Below, piece after piece: positions 1 to 12,447 of a DNA stretch of 64,000 nucleotides. The first letter of the stretch is position 1. Each line of letters starts with the position of its first letter. Source of the stretch: Dichotomocladium elegans (taxonomy: Eukaryota > Mucoromycota > Mucoromycetes > Mucorales > Lichtheimiaceae); the NCBI GenBank assembly GCA_025716815.1, contig JAIXMN010000008.1, forward strand, positions 310,001 to 374,000, given 5' to 3'. The position numbers and the translations under genes are program-made. The notes below the pieces were generated by a model. That model saw nothing but the letters and a program-made list of their open reading frames with translations, was not told the DNA's origin and did no database searches.

Positions 1-152
1 ATCACAAGTGCCCCCATTATCGATTTTTGTTATTCTTTATCCGACACCAGGGTACAAAGTCTCCATGCTTTAATATTAGTGTCGAGCGCATCATTTCATA
101 TTATCCCAAGTGATATACGCCGTTTTTCCCAGAGTTGAGGTTCATGTTCTAG

Positions 153-565
153 CAGTCGTGAAGTCGCGAAGTCACAAAAATAAAAGGTCGCGTTTTGCCC
201 AGAAATCTTGATGAATATTGATATCGACTTTGCTTATTATTAGAATCTAACACCTTGTGTTCTTTGTAAATTGACTCATTGTACCCTTACTTGATGAGCC
301 ATGGAAGAGACGTCCAAAAAGAATATTGCATCATCCGGTCCGGTCGCGATTTGGCTGCCTTCCGGCAGGGCCCTTTTTTTTTTACTGTCCATCTTCCTTA
401 GCTCCGCGCTCACCCGGTGTAATTTTCTGATGCCCCACGTCTTCATACGCCTGGTGTGAGCCAGGTTTGGTAAGAAAGTATAAAGGGCAATGTTTTCCGT
501 TGACTAACGAAATCCTTTTGCCTATTGATACGACAATTTCTTATAATTTTATGGAAAATAAAGTA
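153..565. repeat. MITE-like derivative of the Fanzor-element family
   Basis: The left part (about 153-215) resembles the left end of the Fanzor element at 19525-19646: AAGTCGCG, then AGGTCGCG 24 bp later, followed by TTTTGCCCAGAAATC (TTTTGCCCGGAAATA in the larger element). The right part (about 485-565) resembles 22025-22185: a shared TTTTCYGYTGACTAAC stretch, CCTATTGATACGACAA, and a terminal GAAAATAAAGTA. The interior has no coding potential I can see. Together this looks like an internally deleted, non-autonomous copy of about 0.4 kb. The outer boundaries are approximate because no target-site duplication was identified. Confidence 0.55.
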
Positions 566-1914
566 CATGGAACGTCATTGTTCGTCACTTGACCTTAGCT
601 ACCCTTTCCAGAACTGACATGTCCCATCCTCCCCTTCCCTCCCCTCAGAATAATAATAATAATAAGCAAAAGGCCACCACCTTAAAGAATTGGTGCATTT
701 GCCTCGCAGTGGCGCGCAAGAAAGGTTTTCTTCAAGTTGACCCCCCTATTCAGGTTATATAGGTAAATCGTATGGGCCGCCCTAACAGATACAAGCTTAA
801 ACCTGCCTAGATCGCGTAGACTGGTGGCTCCTACTTTCTCCCCAGATCAAATTCTCATGCCATATGCAGAGGGAATACTATATGTGTATACGGACAAGGA
901 GAAGAAGAAGAAGAAGAAGGGATAGGAGGACGATTACAAAAAGAGCAGGTGAACGTATGTACGTGTGTGTGCGTAGTTGGACATTTATTTTTGCACTTTT
1001 CTTATGCTTTGGATGATCCTTGCCTTTTGTCTAAAGAAAGATGGGACCACCTGACTGGATATGTAAAAGAAAAGGGATTCGTTGCGGTTAAAATCCGCGC
1101 GCTCTTTCTTGTTTTCCCTAGAGTAAAAAAAAAAAAAAAACTTGGTTATCTCCTACATACACGCCACGCCTGCATGTACATCATGTACCCAAAGAGAAAA
1201 AAAAAACACAGAAAAGAAAAGCCCTCCTATCTCTATACAGCTTGACAATAATAAACGAGTTGATCCTCTAGATTTGATCCTCCTTGGATTTAGCCGTTGC
1301 TTCACCCCCTGTCTTCTTGACACTGATAAAAATCCATATTCAATTTTACGTAATCCTCCCCCTCTTCGGTTTCCACAAGCCAAAAAAGCAGCAACGCTCA
1401 TGGGTGACAACAATATCTGTCATGATCATCACGTCGTCCTTGTGAAACACGAGTACATAGAACCAGCAAGAGGCTGCTATTAATATATCGAATCCTTTGA
1501 AAGTATCTTCTGATCGATGATCATCTACCAACCCTGAAAATAATATTGAGTCTTTGATTATCATTGGTACTGGATCTTCTGTTTACGTTGGACAAACAAT
1601 TGCTAAAGGAACATCGGCTAATGCACTCATTACGTATTCTCTTGTCTCCTTTCTACAAAAGATCTCCTGTTCCTCTCCTTTCTGACTTCCAAGTCCACTT
1701 CATCATGCACCCATCCTCTAGGGCATCCATGGAGCAGCATTTGGGTTACATATCTTGATTGTTTTACAGTCACCCCTACAAAAATGATACGTTTAAAAGG
1801 ATTTACGGATCCTAGCCTGCCTTATTTCCTTTTGTCATACGTAAGGGACAGCCAAACATGAAAGCGCAAAATATGCATGTGTATGTAAGCCAAATATATT
1901 CTGCGTGTTTCTCG
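566..1914. other. Intergenic region, no gene supported
   Basis: AT-rich stretch with a GAA run (about 898-919), a poly-A tract near 1126-1140 and scattered short ORFs. None of the ORFs has family resemblance, conserved spacing or splice logic. It probably contains the 3' flank of the minus-strand REI1 gene that ends at 1915. Confidence 0.6.
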
Positions 1915-3385
1915 CTAGATGGGATTCTGAGTTCGGAAACGCTTCAAAGTATTGACGTTGTGCTTGGTCGCATATCGTTGGTCTTCATACAGCTGAGCTG
2001 CGGCCGCCTGGACACCTTGGAACGTCTGTGCATGTTGTTCCTGCTGTTTCTGCTGTGCAGCGACATCAGTGATGGTCAGCTGGTGCGGATGGCGGCGTTC
2101 CCGCCGTGGTAGCGACGCGATCGCTGTGGTGGCATCCTCTTTCTCATCCTGTGTTTCTTTCTTTACCATGTGGTGATGTTGCTTGTAATGGTGCCTAAAC
2201 GAACGTCTGCTACATATCCGTGTACCGTTTTCCAGCACTAGCTCGTCGCTGTGATACTCAGGGTCACCATTGTTGTTGTTGTTGTCGTGGCTCCTGGTCG
2301 ATGTATCGTTGACGGCGCCAAAGTCGTAGTATCTCAGCAGTTCGTCGGGATCTTCACTTTCATCATAAGCCATTTTACAATGCCCAACAGCAATCTTATA
2401 CGGTTGTACATGTGAGAACGAAAAGAATCAGTACTCGTACATTCTCGTCATCCATAAACCTCCCACCTACCATGTGGGCCCGGACAGCCTCTGCGCTCTT
2501 CCAATCCTTTCCTCGCTTATTGCAGTACAGGCAGATGGCGTCAGCAATCTTTTGAGTCAGATACTTTATCAGCCCCTCGGGGTCCTTTAGGTACTCCTTA
2601 TCGGGTAAGAAAAATCCATGTGCCAGTCGCATATGATTCAGATTCGCATCAAAGTCTGCACTCAACTGAGAGCAAAAGAGGCACCCAACAAGCGGTTCCG
2701 TGCCGGTGATGCTTCGTGCTGGGGTGGTATTGGATCGTACAGCTCTCTCCCCCTCTTTCGCAGACTGCGATTCCTGGATATCCTTGTGTCTCCGTGACAG
2801 AAGATGGTTGTGAAATGCATTCTCGGAAGAGTACGACTTCCTGGTATCCAAAATTCGCCTCAGAACAAGAAAGGTCGATCTCTCTCTCTCTCTCTCTCCC
2901 GCCCCATACACACACACATATGCCACACTTTTCCTCATGTTGCACTTTACTCACCTGCACGTCGCGCATTCATATACAAGATTCGACCGGTTTTTTTCTT
3001 CTTGGCCCTTCATCTGTGCGGCTGAATGCATATCACATCAGCTACCCGCTCCAATGTCGGACCCACAAAAATTTCGCCAATGTACGTACCAAGCAGCTTC
3101 TCTGCAAACTCTTCGGCGCTCACCGGAGTCAGCTCAGCAATCTTGCGTTTCAAATTATACTTGTGCCAACTAAAAGGGAATTCCATGAGGAAGAAAGAAA
3201 TAGAGACAACGGTGCATATGTATTAGAAGCCTGGGCTTTTGTGGCCGTGCATAAAGACGATCATACTCGGTATGGTAATGATCGCGTTGCAGCTCAGAGG
3301 TGGAGAAGACTACATGGCAAGCGAGGCAGGTGTAATGATTTTCTGAGGGAATCGATTGTTGTGGTTTCTCAATAATGGACGTCAT
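1915..3385 (-). CDS. REI1: Rei1/ZNF622-type cytoplasmic 60S ribosome biogenesis zinc-finger protein
   Basis: Rei1-family proteins act in late cytoplasmic maturation of the 60S ribosomal subunit, including recycling of the export factor Arx1 (family knowledge). The first exon starts MTSIIEKPQQSIPSE and carries a C2H2 finger (CLACHVVFSTSELQRDHYHTDWH, read across an intron with a GTATGA donor), followed by YNLKRKIAELTPVSAEEFAE, the Rei1 signature. Further exons give a second finger (SYSSENAFHNHLLSRRHK) and the paired C-x2-C motifs VGCLFC and AICLYC. The last exon (1915-2373) has the acidic AYDESEDPDELLRYYDF and ELVLENGTRICSRRSFRHHY blocks, then a C-terminus ending RFRTQNPI. Frame and family order require about four introns. 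The start is the first ATG in frame with the first finger. Confidence 0.88.
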
Positions 3386-3878
3386 CGTGTAATCAATGCA
3401 AGGTAATGAGGTGCTGTAGAGAACAAAAGGAGCCGGGATATATATATGGTTCTCGAAGTCGCCGCAGTAACCGCAGCATTGCGTATGCCGCAGCAGCAAT
3501 ACCATTCGGCGAACCAATTGCATAAACGCACCATTTTTTTTCAAATCACGCTAAACGGGGGATGAGTGGGGGTATTCTACATATCCATCCGCGTGAGACG
3601 ACAAGAGCTCTAGCTAAAGACCTCAAAAAATGTAAGCAAGTCCGAATCATCATCATCTGTTCCAGTTTCGTATATAGCGCAAGAAGCAAAGGAGGCAGTG
3701 GATCTGTATCATACCAAACAAACAAACAAAAAGAATCCTGCGTGTCCGTTTGACAGCCATCCCAGGAGTCACATGCTGTTGGCTGATGGTTGAAAAGATT
3801 AAAAAAAAAAGGAGCAAGTATCACTTTTTTTTGGGGGGGGAGGAGTGTTTGGTTTGGAGAACAAGGGTAGGAAGGAAG
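3386..3878. other. Intergenic region between REI1 and hexokinase
   Basis: About 490 bp separating the REI1 start from the hexokinase 3' end on the same strand. It holds a poly-T/poly-A tract, a G run near 3830 and an AACA repeat near 3718-3730. No coding exon is convincing. It should contain the REI1 promoter. Confidence 0.5.
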
Positions 3879-5867
3879 TTAGAGATACATGGATTTTTCC
3901 GAGCTCGGGGTAGCGACGTGGGTGGCGTGCGACTGTGGATCTGAACCTGCCCAACTCAGCAGATTATATAGTCGATTTTTAATACTGCTGAATGGCAAAC
4001 ATGAAATAAAACATGTGCTCTTTGGATCTTCAGAATCAACGTGGCTATGTTTGGATGCTGCAGTCAGTTTTTCTTGCGTGCCCTCTAGTACCGGGGAAGA
4101 CAAGTAGAAGTGACAATACCGTTGATCGTTGTGATAGAGCATGGCAATTAACGCGCCCCCCACGCTGCTGCCCTCCTTCGCCACATCGAGGCGTATGCGC
4201 CGCGCAACGGCGTCGCCGAACCAATCTCGCAAGGCTTGATGGATTCGTTCTGGCATGGCAGGATACTTTTCATAGGTTGAACCGGTGATGCCGATGATGA
4301 TGGGTGTCTCGGTAGGCGACGATGCCAGGATGTCTTGCTGCTCTACGATGGCAGCCATCGCCGCAGCAGCCAGAACAGCTGCGCGGGATGATACAAGGGC
4401 ACAAATACGCACAAACCGCCGGAGATCCTCCTCCGTAGATTCGCTCTCCATGCACCCGACCCACTGGTTAAACTCGGACAGCGCCATACTGTCACCTAGT
4501 CTGGGGACTCGTATATATAAGATTGGACAGATGTATCAAGAGAAATTAGAAATGGATTGGACAGGGAAACGAACCGCACCTTTCGATATTGCTCGCTGCT
4601 TCGGTTGTAAAGATCCATGGTTTTGAGAGTTGTTTCGGTACCTTTCCACAAAACATGTATTGGTGCTCGGTGGTTAATTCGACGGCAATGAGCCGGACAA
4701 GCTCGCCGAGGTAGGCGCCTGACATCATCTTCTCGTACGGCTGGAATTTCGGTTGCGAGTGCAGCTCGTCAAGCGCCCTGTCAAAACGTGTCAGAGGAAG
4801 GTAGGATTCGTTTCCAAAGATATCGATTTCAGTGTTGACCAGCATGATATCGTCCGGTGCTGATTCCGAACAGGTCAACTTGCCAAGCTTGCGGATCCGC
4901 GACACTCTTTCGGGGTAAGCTGCATTCACTCCCGTCCCATAAATAAAGCCGACGCTGGCACCAGGGTTGCTGTATGCGTGGGCTACCAAGGTACCGACAG
5001 TATCATTGAGCACTGCCGTGACAACAACATTGATTTTCTACCATCGATACGCAGAACAGGTCAGTATCAGGATTCGCACCAGGGGTGGTGTGGAGATCAC
5101 CAAAGTTGTGTAGACTTTCAATAGGGAAGATGAAAAGGAGGAGGGAGGGGATATAGGTTAAAGACAAACGGTAACCAAGAGGATCAGAATTCCCGAATGG
5201 AAAGTATGAGAATACCGATCCTCTTGAAGTATAACAATAGGTCTGTATGGGCCATACCTTTCGATTGAAAGCCTCATGAAAAAGCGTCCTCAAGTTTTTC
5301 CCTTCGATCCCATCTAGAGTAAACCCTTTGCCCATGCGCAGGATTGTGCCAGAATCAATGGATGTTTGGCTAAGCGAACAAATGGTAAGTATTCTCAGCT
5401 CCCAGGCTTGGTCCCGACAGAAGTGATACCTACTCGAGTGGAAAGCTCCAGCAGATGCCCATGGCCAGTGGCTCTTTGCGATGGGTGTGCTTGCCAATGA
5501 GTTCCTCGACTGCCTCGGCTATCCAGTCGAAAAAGTGGGTGACGGTGCTGGTACGCTCGACATCTGTGATTGTCCGCTTCACCTCCGACACGGTCACCTG
5601 GCCATGGCCCAATAGATTCACGGCTGACACGCGCAGATTGCTTCCACCGAGATCGAGAGACAAGAAGGTACCTCTTTCTTCACCTGTCGGCATGCGAGTG
5701 ACGTACGAAGGAATCATGGTTGACAGGCCCTTGGCGGATTCGGTCCTAAGGCCAGCTGTACATTCGCTTTTGAAGCCATCCACAATAGCCTCCATCTTGT
5801 CGCGAGTTATTCTGAAGGTGCTGGCAATCAGCTCGAGCGGGTCGTCCACAGCAGCAAGGTTGGTCAT
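3879..5867 (-). CDS. Hexokinase/glucokinase family protein, divergent
   Basis: ATP-dependent hexose kinase fold at the entry to glycolysis. In order the frames give LGGSNLRV (phosphate loop), SFPLEQTSIDSGTILRMGKGF, LNDTVGTLVAHAY (catalytic Asp in NDT), GFIYGTGVNAAY, NTEIDIFGNESYLPLTRFD, SGAYLGELVRLI, IIIGITGSTYEKYP (adenosine motif) and a C-terminal EGSSVGGALIAM. The start at 5867 (MTNLAAVDDPLELIAS) fits the usual N-terminal helix. At least four introns are needed. It is oddly diverged at conserved glucose-site positions: NTEIDIFG where glucokinases and hexokinases have NTE(W/Y)GAF, and GKGF where TKGF is usual. The 3' end is uncertain: the last frame runs on about 55 residues past the usual C-terminus to a TAA at 3879, and a final intron could end it earlier. 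Confidence 0.85.
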
Positions 5868-6787
5868 GATAAAGTTAAAAGTAAGGAGGGAAGAAGATGA
5901 GAAACGGATGGAGAGCAGAGGGAGAAGTCGTTTTTATTACGACGTGTGAACTTAGGTAAGCAGGGACGGAAATCTTTTGTCCTACAAATGAGAGCTAACA
6001 CCAAAGACCCTGAAGTACCTGTATGTGCTCAAATGAGGGACTTCTATTGTCCATGCCATGCGTCACTTGGATTAACATCTCCATTTTGAAACAATAAAAA
6101 AAATATGCCTTTCTCTCTCACATAGACTGCAGCAACCCCCACCCCCGCCTCCCGGTTTGGTTCTCGTTCATGAGCATGCTTCTATGGATATCTATTTAGA
6201 GATACAAATACGTCGCTTCGTAATGGCTTTGATCCATTCTATCGTTACACTATCAGATTTTTCGTTACCTAAACCTGTCCCGGCACATATTACCTTATGT
6301 GCCTGAAAGTCCGCCGAGGTACAGACCCTTCTACGCTTCTATTCTGATCATCACATCCCTCAGCTTGATGTCCATTTCCTCTCCATCTTGAGCAAACGAT
6401 GGCTTACCATTGACCTCTCTTTATACAGAATACAGTTGAAAAAGGAGGAGGACCATGGTTGGATGGATCGCATTCGTCATATGCATCGTATCTACAACGA
6501 CTCAGCGTGTCAGGTGACAAATTCGAATGATTGCCAGGGCCTGCTCCCCAAGAGCATGGGAAAAAGAACCCTTAATATCTTTGCGTAAGGGACACATGGT
6601 GTTGCCTTTTAGGGTAGGGGTGTGATAGTGACACAAAGAATGGAAACCGACAAAAGGGGGCGGGCAACAGCCCCTGAATGGCTCAAAGAACAAACGGGTG
6701 ACCCGCGGCCCACATTTACTGTTTGAGATGCCAAGCAGGTTACACAGGGGAGGTGGGAAAATCACCACGATTGTTTCAGCACGAGAT
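5868..6787. other. Intergenic region upstream of hexokinase
   Basis: About 0.9 kb with no supported gene. The part next to 5868 is purine-rich on the plus strand (pyrimidine-rich on the coding strand), typical of promoters here. Near 6090-6120 there is an A run and a CT-rich stretch. Short plus-strand frames at 6388-6588 and the minus frame at 6502-6768 have no family resemblance. Confidence 0.5.
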
Positions 6788-9054
6788 TCATTTATTCAAA
6801 CACCTATCGAGGATCTTCAATCCGCCCTCAACGTCAGCTGCTGACCTGATCAAGTGAGTAAACCCGACATAACCATCCGGTCGGATCACGACCATCGCTG
6901 CTGGTGGGCCATTCTTTGACTTTAATTCACTGGAGGTGAAGTACGTGCTCAAGCCAACTTTTTGTGCCACCGAATCCGCATTGCCATGATTATACTCGGT
7001 CCAAAAGGCATCTTCGGCGTCATCATCAGCATACGATGGCAATACGTTCTGAGTAACGTGCCACGATGAAAGGATAACATAGGGCCGGATTATCCCCTTC
7101 CATTTCTCGTTTGCCGCGGCCATCCTCCAGAAATCCTCAATCCAAGGACAAGGCGTCGAGCTTGCAGGGCGCGTGGCAACGAAAATAACTGCAAACCTGT
7201 CTGATATGCCCTTGAGGATCTGGTAAAGTGTTTTTAGTTCCAAGTCATCTCTTATGGCAAGTCTGCGTAATGAGGTCGTTTCAGGAATAAATCGACCGGC
7301 CTCAATCAAGTATGTGTTCGAAGGTATGACTAGCGGCGAGTCGGAACCCAGTCGTACAAGAACCTGAGACAAACACTTGGTAAGCTACAGCTTCATCTCG
7401 CCTATCCGTTTACAATTACCTGCATAACCGTATTTACAATCGTTCGCTGTATAGCCTCAATATTAGCTACTGTATGTATCGCAGTGTACAACAGCATATC
7501 TATACTGCACCATTAATCGCCGGCAGAGTGTTGATCATTGCTTTCTACCTGCGAAAAACCCGACCGAAAACATGGTCTTGGTCAATCCACCCGTCTTCGA
7601 AAGCGTAGACTTGACGATAGGCTCACGCTTTCGCCGTTAATTCATTCAAGTTAATCAACGCTTGTAGATTCCGTTTGCGCATTACCTCAGTGGTATACGT
7701 GTCTAGCAGCTGCTCAGGATCACTGACTTGCCCCTTCAAAACCAATGACAGTTTCCACGCTAGATTGTCGGCTGCATACGACATGTGAGCAAATATTCTC
7801 TCCTCGTACTGTAGTACACACATACCGTCCTGCAGACCCATATTGAGACCCTGACCACCGGCTGGAGAATGGCAATGCGCCGAATCTTTATGGAATATTA
7901 TCATTAATGCTGAAAACTAGCGCAGCAGCTTTCTTCTTTGTTTTACCTCCAATCAAAAATGCCCGACCGCGACGGAAACCATTTGCTATGCGTTCATTGA
8001 TACGGAAAATCGTAATCCAGCTTGGATCAATGGCTTTGACGTCGAGCGATGCCATATGTTTAGCAAGAAGTGTATTAAGCTGTTCAAGCGTAAAGGATTC
8101 ATCGGACTTTGCAACCAAGCCATGAGTAACTCGATGTTTTTCTTCCCCAGAAACCTCATAGGGGCCGAGATTGCCGAAAAATCGAAAATACTTGTGTCCA
8201 TCTCGCACGTCCACCGGAATGAGACCGCACGATCCTTGTTCGAGCATTCAGAAGCAAGCATCTTCACAATTTCTCCCTTATTTACCTTCAGGATCGATAA
8301 ACATATTTGCCCTCGCAAAATCTATCTGGTCTGCATCCTTCCCTGCAAGCCTAATATCCGCAAGCGCAAACTTGGTCTTCACAGCGTATCCTTCATAGGT
8401 CCATCCTTCGGTCGCCTTGCGAACAGTCGAATGGGATCCATCCGCTCCAATGATATATTTGGCCCGGATTACCTCTTCCTTGTCACTGCCGTCGTTGTCT
8501 CGTCGCGATTTTGACGTGACGGTTACCTCCACATGGTTGTCTGTTTGCTTATAACCCGTCACTTTGGTGCCCCAATGAATGATACCAGACGGAAGCGACT
8601 CGACGAGACCGACAAGAATCTTTTCTGATTTGTGTTGCGATATCATCGTCATTTGAGGGAATGCGGTGGTGTCGCTTACGTCAACACTGAGCTTGGTAAC
8701 GGGGGTGCCCTTGTAATGCACTTGCAGACCTTGCAAGATCACGGCAGCTTTCAAAAAATGATGGCTAATCCCGCGAATCGCAAGCACCTCTAATGTTCGA
8801 GGAGTAAGAAGCGCTGCTCTGCTCTCTATTGTCGGTCCTGATTTATAATCGCATATATACACACGGTGGCCGTTGCAAAGCATCTATAAGCAAGTTTCAC
8901 CGGGATCAGCGAAAGGATATTGAACGCATTTTGATTGACGGGTTGTGGTTTGGTTTTCTCCGTCATGGGTGCGAATGCCTGTTACCTGATAAGCGAAGAA
9001 CAGGCCCACTGGGCCAGCGCCGGATACAATCACATCGTATTCTTCTTGAGCCAT
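6788..9054 (-). CDS. FAD-dependent monooxygenase, phenol 2-monooxygenase type
   Basis: NAD(P)H-dependent flavoprotein hydroxylase of the phenol 2-monooxygenase/PheA-TfdB group. It begins MAQEEYDVIVSGAGPVGLFF, the Rossmann GxGxxG (here GAGPVG) for FAD. After an intron comes YICDYKSGPTIESRAALLTPRTLE, then YIIGADGSHSTVRKA (the DG motif) and [32 protein letters not shown], where an intron splits the D-A junction. The last exon (6788-7372) is a thioredoxin-like domain ending AAMVVIRPDGYVGFTHLIRS, as in phenol hydroxylases, and stops at TGA 6788. About five or six introns. Substrate not predictable from sequence: an aromatic catabolism or secondary metabolism role is inference. No neighbouring pathway genes are visible. 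Confidence 0.85.
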
Positions 9055-10453
9055 GGTTCTGGAAGCGAGGAGTTGTAGACGAGAAATAGAAAGAGGAGAA
9101 TAAAAGGGACTCTTGGGTTTGCCTACATTTTAAACCCTTTATTTTCAGATCCAGCGTCCATTGATCATGTTTTCGGCACGGCATCGGCTCATATTCGGAT
9201 AAATTTGGCCTCCGTGTACACGATTATCATGTTACAGCAGCCCAAAAAATTGGATGCATCTGTGCTATGTCAGAGATGAGGGTAGTTGAGGCAGCTGCGG
9301 ATACATCGGGTGCGCGTTTCGCAATTGACGAGCATTGCCCACAGCACGTCAAAGTTGCAACCAGCAAGACGGCGACGAGCTTGACTGCAAGAGGGAGGAC
9401 AGGAAAACGGGGAGGTGGGCGGAGCAACGTTGGAAAAAAAATACAAGGGTTCTATATGACAAGAAGCATAGATGGTGTTCTATCTCGTCTTGTCTAAAAA
9501 AGAAGTCCATCAGTGCAGCACGGTCCCGATTTTTGCAGGTCTTTGGTTTTTCCGGGGGAGATCCGCTTACTACTTACGAAATTTTCAGTTGTAGCCACTG
9601 AAGCAGATCCAGCAATTTGATGCTTGAGGTGGCACGCGCGCATGGGATGTTAGTCTATGCCATATATGTACACCTCTTTTTGTATAAGAACATTTTATTG
9701 CTGAATATGTTTTGCCCGCCTGCGATGGATGAGGCGAGAGGATGCTTTTGTTTGACCTATTCTTGATGGTACGATAGGGACCCTTGAGTTCGGGGTCGTC
9801 ACGTTTTATGATCGGACTACGTACGTGATTTAAGAGCAAGATGGTATGAGTGATATCGAAAGCGAGCTCATTCGATCACGGAGTTCGACTCTCCAATACC
9901 AGACGAGGTATTTTGCCAGCGTGTAAGATAATCGGGAAAGGAAAGCATGCCTTCCACGGCTTCATGTTCCTCATCGCACACTGGGTCAACATCTTAATAG
10001 CAGTGAAAATTGTATCAAGAGCATCAGCACCAATTTCCTTGTTTCTTACCACACATGCTCCCATTTTTCGGCCTGCTTGCACGCCAGTGAGTGATATCCG
10101 TCCCCACAGAAAAATGGTGCAGATGGTTTAGTTTGTAAGCAAAATGCTGGCCCACTGGTATGGCTCCAAGAATTACCACATTTCCAAATGTAGTATTGTG
10201 GGCAGTTTTGTTCAGATATGTGCCTATTATAAAAAGGTTATGTTATACTGTAGCGTGATGAAAATGATCATCATTGGGGCGGTAGTATTATTTATATATA
10301 TGCCATCGATTGTCTATCTCGGGTTATAAATATATATATGTAGGTAGATAGTTTTTATTATCCCTTTCAGAAGGTAGTATATACTGGCTTCCAGTTACTA
10401 TAGTTCTATAAGAAAGAGTCAAATTGTTATGATCCACGGGTCTCATGGCTATA
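9055..10453. other. Intergenic region, no gene supported
   Basis: About 1.4 kb between the monooxygenase start and the CDC50 3' end. A minus-strand frame at 9227-9427 reads like a signal peptide followed by a KR pair, but it has no in-frame ATG. AT-rich sequence with ATATAT runs near 10290-10340 may form the CDC50 3' flank. Confidence 0.5.
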
Positions 10454-12044
10454 TCAATGGGCCTCTGCAAGCTGATTCCATGACAGTCGGTCGTGGTCGC
10501 CCAGCTTTCTATTTTTTTTTTTTAAAAAAAAAGAATGGCATGTAAATCCAATGATGATAAAAAACGCATCAAAATCCAACCTTGGTAGAAAGAAATGCCA
10601 TGCAAGAAAGGCAAGCCCAAGAAAAGCACAGGCACATCCGGTCACAATGTATGCCAGCCCCATGAATGGATTGCGGTCGCCTAGGAAAGATGTGCCCGAG
10701 AGGATAATTGATTTTGTTCCACCATATGTTCGAATATCATAGTCTTGTATAGAAATACGCGTTCCATATCAAACAGCGTGTCCATCATGGATATAAAGGA
10801 ATCAACTTACTCAGGTCCACCTGAATGGCATATGTCCCCGGCTGCAGAGATACATTTTCGTCATATCGGGAATAGAGCTTGCGAAAGGTAGGATACCAGC
10901 TAGTCCGCATCCACACCAAAAAATGTTCGTTCTGCGTTGGGTCAAACAAGTTCTCCTTGGTGTATCCATTTGGGTACCGTTTGTACCAATTTGGAGGAGG
11001 CGTAATCTGCTCAACAGGCATAGATGTCCTTTTGTACCGGGTCACATCCGTTCGCCATGCAATGCCATTTTCGCTCATTGAATATGTAATATTGTCTTTA
11101 CTTCCTTGCGGATTAAGAAGCGTGAGGTTGGAGAAGGTATCTAGGATATGGAACGAAATGTATGATGTAGGAGGGTGAATCCTCGAAGATCCATAAAGCC
11201 GGTCTGTATCTTCTTACCGTTAAATATAGAATTAGCAATCAGTCCGCACGGATAGTATATTCTTCCTGCAGAATCCAACGCAATTGGATTGCATGAAGCC
11301 ACAGCTTCGGACTGTGTGATATTATCTCCATTGAGCTGATTATAGCTCAAGCTTTTGACATATTTTCGGTGATTTTGGTAAAAATTTGTCAGTTGGTAGT
11401 AAAGGAAAAGCGGTGGCCGTAATTCCACAGGGATTGTGAACTGTACTGAGCACCGCGGAATAGTCTCGCCGGCGGGTGCTGTTTGACCTGTCAGATAACT
11501 AGATTCCTGGGATAGGCTATAGCTGGGTGCTCGGACCACTAAGAGAAATAGGGTGTCACGTGAACCAAGATTACTGAGACTAGAGCACCCTACACATACC
11601 CGTTTTATTATCCGACGTAAACGTGTATTTGTACAGATTGTCAGCAAGCACTTGTTGGGTGGCATTGGCGGTGATGCAGTTGGTATAATCAATTGCAATC
11701 TCAGTTACCTAATCTCTCTCACATAAAAACAGTTGTGTGCTCTGATCAGCCGTTTGGCATTCTTTTGTTGCGTGGTTTATTATACCGTATCGCTCTTGTA
11801 CAGAAAAAGACCTCCGAAGGGTGCAAATACAAGACCAAATGCGAAAAGAACCGGCAAGACGGTCTTGGGCGTCAAAAGAGGCTGCCAGGCCTTTAAGCGC
11901 TGCTGTTTAAATGCCGTGTCTAATAGCGTGTATTCATGTACCACATAAAACTGGTGAGCCAGCCGCGTAGGTAGCACAAATGTCCATGTTTTGGAGGAGA
12001 GAGGTATGCGTACTCGCAGGTTTCTTGCTTTTGTACTCTGACAT
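10454..12044 (-). CDS. Cdc50/Lem3-family P4-ATPase flippase subunit
   Basis: Chaperone and beta-subunit of phospholipid flippases in Golgi, endosome or plasma membrane (family knowledge). It starts MSEYKSKKPAS, with an intron, then NTAFKQQRL-type sequence: DTAFKQQRLKAWQPLLTPKT followed by the first membrane helix VLPVLFAFGLVFAPFGGLFLY. The lumenal part includes RCSVQFTIPVELRPPLFLYY, LTNFYQNHRKYVKSLSYNQL, CNPIALDSAGRIYYPCGLIA (paired cysteines) and WYPTFRKLYSRYDENVSLQP. The second helix is NPFMGLAYIVTGCACAFLGL. The tail ends LSWNQLAEAH at TGA 10454. Several short introns are needed. Divergent from the palmitoyltransferase at 12448 across about 400 bp. Confidence 0.9.
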
Positions 12045-12447
12045 GGTGGATTGGGAAGGGAGTGTCGTAATGCTGTAATGGTGTGCCGGATGAGCAAAAG
12101 AAACAAAAAATTGTAAGGAAAAGAGCAAATATAATGCAGCTACAATGGTCTCTCCTTCTTTTGCTTCCCCCTTCCCCGAGTTTCCTTGCTTTTCATTTAT
12201 TAACCGTGAATATGTCTATATCTTATTGAATGAACATGGTATGTAACTTGCTAGTAATATGCGGGTGGTAGAACAAGAGAATGCTTATTCTAGAAGATAG
12301 CGACACCGGATCTTCATGCTCTTCAATTCTCATCTATTTAAAGGGAAAACAATAACAACTATGGCTGATATGGTCTGCTAAATAAATCCCGCCTTCTGCC
12401 CCTCTCACTCTTTTCCTGACTATTTTGTACATGTCTTGATTTCCCTC
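12045..12447. promoter_or_regulatory. Divergent promoter region, CDC50 / PFA4
   Basis: The 403 bp between the two start codons is non-coding and must hold both promoters. It is AT-rich around 12180-12390, with a pyrimidine-rich segment (about 12385-12420) just before the plus-strand start. No specific operator could be assigned. Confidence 0.45.

Noticed and set aside
949..1483. Overlapping plus-strand ORFs in the first 1.5 kb
   Set aside because: Driven by GT, A and AAG simple sequence; no conserved domain and no neighbouring exon logic.
9227..9427. Minus-strand frame that looks like a signal peptide followed by a KR processing site
   Set aside because: The frame has no ATG near its start (it opens at a TTG after a T-run), no partner exon was found, and the similarity rests on hydrophobic composition only.
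9842..9900. tRNA-like piece: GGAGTTCGACTCTCC T-arm and GGTAT/ATACC pairing
   Set aside because: Only about 58 bases lie between the paired ends, the acceptor stem has mismatches at positions 6-7, and no anticodon arm can be formed.
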